This document shows, in pieces, positions 63,644-64,000 of a DNA stretch of 64,000 nucleotides. A program made the translations under genes and the position numbers. Origin of the DNA: an uncultured Tolumonas sp. (GTDB taxonomy: Bacteria > Pseudomonadota > Gammaproteobacteria > Enterobacterales > Aeromonadaceae); NCBI RefSeq assembly GCF_963678185.1, contig NZ_OY782757.1:2880001-2944000 (forward strand), written 5' to 3'. Below the pieces are notes generated by a model. That model saw only the letters and a list, made by a program, of their open reading frames with translations, was not told the origin of the DNA and did not search any database. Within the stretch, counting starts at the first letter, position 1, and each line of letters opens with the position of its first letter.

Positions 63644-64000
63644 TTAATCATTGACTAAAAACACCACATAACCCCGAAAGAAGGGGGCTGTTTCTAAATA
63701 GTACGGTGCTTGCCATTCGCCGTGCTGTACCAGTCCGATCTTAAATGGGATCCGCAATTGTGCCAGCCGGGGCAGGTAGGCGGCGTAGTTTTTTATCGTC
63801 TTTTTGCCCTGATAAGTTTGTACTACCACTTCATCAACAATGCCATTTAACTGATTAACCACCTCGGGTGAGCTGTTATTGCTCCAGTCGAGTAAGCCGG
63901 TGATGCTTAATGCATAGTGTTCTGGTAACTGTTGGCGTAAGTGCTGTAAAAAGGCAAGGTATTGCTGCATGCGCAACGTGCGGGCATCAAAATCGATCTG
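63644..64000 (-). CDS. DUF3142 domain protein (3' part, runs off the window)
   Basis: 118 C-terminal residues are visible; the frame stays open to the last base (first readable residues QIDFDARTLRMQQYLAFL). The pattern IDFDA, then LRQQLPEHYALSITGLLDW and a late IGLVQHGEW, matches DUF3142, a predicted TIM-barrel of unknown function, probably glycosidase-like. Convergent with nudE; no clear terminator between them. Confidence 0.75.
   Translation of the reverse strand, partial: QIDFDARTLRMQQYLAFLQHLRQQLPEHYALSITGLLDWSNNSSPEVVNQLNGIVDEVVVQTYQGKKTIKNYAAYLPRLAQLRIPFKIGLVQHGEWQAPYYLETAPFFRGYVVFLVND

Overview
The window looks like the chromosome of a gammaproteobacterium of the Aeromonadales, most like a Tolumonas-type member. 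The reasons are the full exe/gsp type II secretion operon next to nudE, the hemB-ubiB-ubiJ-ubiE and polA-engB neighbourhoods, and moderate base composition (lower in GC than typical Aeromonas, by eye). The genus is an inference from gene content and not a database match. I see no prophage, insertion sequence or CRISPR array.

Layout. 1-3.4 kb: distal part of an rRNA operon (23S, 5S, tRNA-Asp, terminator). 3.5-4.6 kb: two small exported proteins (L,D-transpeptidase-like, EF-hand). 4.6-8.7 kb, minus strand: hemB and the ubiquinone genes ubiE-ubiJ-ubiB. 8.7-9.5 kb: a gene-poor interval with a candidate minus-strand non-coding transcript and divergent promoters. 9.5-14.7 kb: yhhQ behind a candidate preQ1-I riboswitch, polA behind two perfect DnaA boxes, then engB and a DUF3334 gene. 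14.8-19.1 kb: small membrane and periplasmic proteins, an orphan hcp-vgrG type VI pair with a sigma-54-type promoter, and a cytochrome b. 19.3-21.2 kb: a DUF3857/transglutaminase protein.

21.2-26.7 kb is a putrescine catabolism locus: puuD/spuA-puuA/spuB-spuC on the minus strand and an aldehyde dehydrogenase (puuC) divergent from them. The region between carries a near-consensus sigma-54 promoter, an NtrC-like box, other inverted repeats and a 44-codon leader ORF. 26.8-29.8 kb: sstT, then a dmeR/dmeF (RcnR-type sensor and CDF exporter) Ni/Co resistance pair with a G-tract operator. The dmeF gene carries a perfect 25-copy in-frame hexanucleotide repeat coding for (Asp-His)25. 29.9-33.2 kb: mprF plus a virJ/acvB-like hydrolase. 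33.2-36.4 kb: M48 protease with lemA, and a Lys/Ala-rich small exported protein. 36.5-41.4 kb: uvrD, kup and an unknown membrane protein. 41.7-48.3 kb: a tripartite RND efflux operon and its divergent TetR regulator. 48.2-51.5 kb: a GAF/PAS/GGDEF/EAL protein. 51.7-62.9 kb: gspC-N. 63.1 kb to the end: nudE and the 3' part of a DUF3142 gene.

The most interesting signals are regulatory: two separate accessory operons (putrescine use and hcp) with sigma-54-type promoters, the pure (GACCAC)25 tract in dmeF, the preQ1 pseudoknot over the yhhQ ribosome binding site, and the unexplained 8.8-9.4 kb transcript candidate. I found no clearly undescribed multigene system.
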